A stretch of DNA of 64,000 nt, taken from the NCBI RefSeq assembly GCF_002269125.1, contig NZ_NQKI01000002.1, positions 222,955-286,954 of the forward strand, in the 5' to 3' direction. Origin of the DNA: Pseudomonas lundensis (GTDB lineage: Bacteria; Pseudomonadota; Gammaproteobacteria; Pseudomonadales; Pseudomonadaceae). Under the pieces are notes generated by a model. The model worked only from the letters and a program-made list of their open reading frames with translations. It did not search any database and was not told where the DNA came from. Positions within the stretch are counted from its first letter, which is position 1, and each line of letters starts with the position of its first letter. Below, in pieces: positions 62,203 to 64,000 of the stretch. A program made the position numbers and the translations under genes.

Positions 62203-63696
62203 ATGAGCACGATTCAACATTTGATCAATGGTGAGCTGGTAAGTGATTCCGGCCGTACGGCTGATGTGTACAACCCGTCGACCGGGCAGGTGATTCATCA
62301 GGTTCCTTTGGCCAGCCGCGAGACGATTCAACAGGCAATCGATACGGCAAAGGCGGCTTTCCCCGCCTGGCGTAATACGCCTCCAGCCAAACGTGCCCAG
62401 GTGATGTTCCGTTTCAAGCAGCTGCTAGAGCAGAACGAAGCCCGCATTTCTCAGTTGATCAGCGAAGAGCATGGCAAGACGCTGGAGGATGCGGCAGGTG
62501 AGCTCAAACGCGGGATTGAGAACGTCGAATACGCGTGCTCGGCGCCGGAGATCCTGAAGGGCGAGTACAGCCGCAACGTAGGCCCGAACATTGATGCATG
62601 GTCTGACTTTCAGCCGATCGGGGTTGTGGCGGGGATAACGCCTTTCAACTTCCCGGCCATGGTTCCGTTGTGGATGTACCCGTTGGCCATTGTGTGCGGT
62701 AACTGTTTCATCCTTAAACCTTCGGAACGCGATCCAAGTTCGACCTTGTTGATTGCGCAGTTGCTTCAGGAAGCGGGTCTGCCTAAAGGCGTCTTGAGTG
62801 TGGTGCATGGCGACAAAGCTGCCGTAGACGCCCTGATTGAAGCGCCAGAAGTGAAAGCCCTGAGCTTTGTCGGCTCGACGCCGATTGCCGAATACATCTA
62901 TGCCGAAGGGACAAGACGCGGCAAGCGTGTTCAGGCGTTAGGCGGCGCGAAGAACCATGCGGTACTGATGCCTGATGCCGATCTGGATAATGCCGTGAGT
63001 GCGTTGATGGGAGCTGCTTATGGCTCGTGTGGCGAACGTTGCATGGCGATTTCGGTGGCCGTGTGCGTTGGGGATCAGGTGGCGGATGCCTTGGTGGCCA
63101 AGTTGGTGCCGCAAATCGAGGCGCTGAAAATTGGCGCAGGGACTTCTTGCGGCCTCGATATGGGACCTTTGGTCTCGGGGCAAGCGCGTGACAAGGTCAG
63201 TGGGTATGTGGCTGACGGTGTGGCGGCAGGAGCCAAGCTGGTGGTTGATGGGCGAGGCTTGAGTGTAAAGGGTCATGAAGACGGGTTCTTCCTGGGCGGA
63301 TGCTTGTTCGATCACGTTACGCCAGAGATGCGCATCTATAAGGAAGAGATTTTTGGGCCGGTTCTGTGCATCGTGCGTGTAAATAGTCTGGAAGCGGCGA
63401 TGCAACTGATCAACGAGCATGAGTATGGCAACGGTACGTGCATCTTCACTCGCGATGGCGAGGCTGCGCGTTTGTTCTGTGATGAGATTGAAGTAGGCAT
63501 GGTAGGGGTTAACGTTCCGCTGCCTGTTCCTGTGGCTTATCACAGCTTCGGTGGTTGGAAGCGCTCGCTGTTTGGCGATCTGCATGCTTATGGGCCTGAC
63601 GGTGTGCGCTTTTACACGCGTCGAAAAGCCATTACCCAGCGCTGGCCGCAGCGTGCGAGCCATGAAGCGTCGCAGTTTGCATTTCCTAGCCTCTGA
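62203..63696 (+). CDS. bauC: CoA-acylating malonate/methylmalonate semialdehyde dehydrogenase
   Basis: A 497-residue aldehyde dehydrogenase that converts malonate semialdehyde (from BauA) to acetyl-CoA, CO2 and NADH. Motifs: GITPFNFPAMVPLWMYPLAI, SFVGSTPIAEYIY and the active-site Cys280 in GSCGERCMAISVAV. It belongs to the MmsA family; the bauA partner favours the beta-alanine role. GGAG six bases before ATG 62203; the frame is open to 62173. A strong terminator follows. Confidence 0.92.
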   Translation: MSTIQHLINGELVSDSGRTADVYNPSTGQVIHQVPLASRETIQQAIDTAKAAFPAWRNTPPAKRAQVMFRFKQLLEQNEARISQLISEEHGKTLEDAAGELKRGIENVEYACSAPEILKGEYSRNVGPNIDAWSDFQPIGVVAGITPFNFPAMVPLWMYPLAIVCGNCFILKPSERDPSSTLLIAQLLQEAGLPKGVLSVVHGDKAAVDALIEAPEVKALSFVGSTPIAEYIYAEGTRRGKRVQALGGAKNHAVLMPDADLDNAVSALMGAAYGSCGERCMAISVAVCVGDQVADALVAKLVPQIEALKIGAGTSCGLDMGPLVSGQARDKVSGYVADGVAAGAKLVVDGRGLSVKGHEDGFFLGGCLFDHVTPEMRIYKEEIFGPVLCIVRVNSLEAAMQLINEHEYGNGTCIFTRDGEAARLFCDEIEVGMVGVNVPLPVPVAYHSFGGWKRSLFGDLHAYGPDGVRFYTRRKAITQRWPQRASHEASQFAFPSL

Positions 63697-63714
63697 CGCA
63701 TTCGTTGTTTGAAA

Positions 63715-63750
63715 AGGAGAAGCCAGCCGCCAGGCTGGCTTCTTCGTTTG
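63715..63750 (+). terminator. Rho-independent terminator after bauC
   Basis: AGAAGCCAGCC (63718-63728) and GGCTGGCTTCT (63733-63743) form an 11-base stem, followed by a T-rich tail. Confidence 0.9.
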
Positions 63751-63791
63751 CAGGCCTTTTAGGTGGTATGACAGAAATATGAAATTCGGGC

Positions 63792-63819
63792 TTGACTCAG
63801 AATTCCATCGGCCTATAAT
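63792..63819 (+). promoter_or_regulatory. Upstream promoter of a probable rRNA operon
   Basis: TTGACT (63792-63797) and TATAAT (63814-63819) with a 16-base spacer. It stands in tandem with a second promoter 130 bases on. Confidence 0.75.
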
Positions 63820-63924
63820 TCGCCCCACTTCCGGCGCAGTCGAAACGGAAAACTCCTTGAGATTCAAAGAGTTAAACGATTTCGAAAGTGTCAGCTTCAA
63901 GTCATCGAAGCAGGAAATGAGGTG

Positions 63925-63952
63925 TTGACAGCAGCGTGTAACGCTGTAGAAT
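63925..63952 (+). promoter_or_regulatory. Downstream promoter of a probable rRNA operon
   Basis: TTGACA (63925-63930) and TAGAAT (63947-63952) with a 16-base spacer, followed by a GC-rich discriminator (TCGCCTCCCGC) as in stringent rRNA promoters. The downstream leader (GAGAGATCGAAAGCGCAAG) matches, from memory, leaders before 16S genes in Pseudomonas. The 16S gene itself is outside the window. Confidence 0.75.
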
Positions 63953-64000
63953 TCGCCTCCCGCTGACGAGAGATCGAAAGCGCAAGTGGTTGATGTTACA

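Noticed and set aside
62938..63900. Antisense frame opposite bauC running into the terminator
   Set aside because: It would cross the bauC terminator and the rRNA promoter and has no protein character.

Overview
The window is ordinary chromosomal DNA of a Pseudomonas, most like the P. fluorescens / P. fragi side of the genus (inferred from protein likeness and gene order; no search was run). Gene order matches several P. aeruginosa blocks I know: ctpL-gcbA-DUF2333-NUDIX-SUI1-speA (PA4844 to PA4839), the flp-tad-rcp locus with pprA/pprB (PA4306 to PA4293), and bauR-bauA-bauC (PA0133 to PA0130). I see no prophage, insertion sequence, CRISPR array or tRNA.

Layout. 1-7 kb: a chemoreceptor (cut by the window edge), the diguanylate cyclase GcbA, a DUF2333 membrane protein, a NUDIX hydrolase, a SUI1/YciH protein and arginine decarboxylase SpeA. 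7-16 kb: a MATE exporter, then a periplasmic alpha-2-macroglobulin lipoprotein and penicillin-binding protein 1C, with a small antiparallel membrane-protein gene and a long hairpin between them. 16.5-20.1 kb: a lipoprotein with a Gly/Thr repeat domain, followed by a TpsB-type outer-membrane transporter with no recognisable TpsA substrate; this is the least explained pair in the window.

20.2-35.3 kb: a complete Tad (type IVb, Flp) pilus locus: flp pilin, rcpC-rcpA-tadZ-tadA-tadB-tadC-tadD-DUF3613 on the plus strand, the PprB regulator and FppA prepilin peptidase on the minus strand, tadF-pprA on plus and tadG on minus, plus a receiver-only response regulator at the flp end. 35.4-44.5 kb: two DUF4136 lipoproteins, CmoM, a MazG-like pyrophosphohydrolase, a MaoC/FabG/thiolase acyl-CoA group, a bile-acid-type symporter with an AraC regulator, and a RIO-type kinase.

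44.5-48.3 kb: a sulfide-detoxification unit: persulfide dioxygenase, BigR/SqrR-like redox repressor with a palindromic operator, a sulfurtransferase-SQR fusion and a TauE/SafE sulfite exporter. 48.3-51.9 kb: copper efflux: CueR, CopA, a secreted protein of unknown function and a CopZ-like chaperone, with two CueR-type operators. 52-60.7 kb: housekeeping and accessory genes (Bcr/CflA exporter, quinone-oxidoreductase-type ADH, two LysR regulators, adenine deaminase, Ca2+/H+ antiporter, SDR, YigZ). 60.8-63.7 kb: beta-alanine catabolism (bauA, bauC). The last 250 bases carry two strong tandem promoters that look like the upstream region of a ribosomal RNA operon starting just beyond the window.
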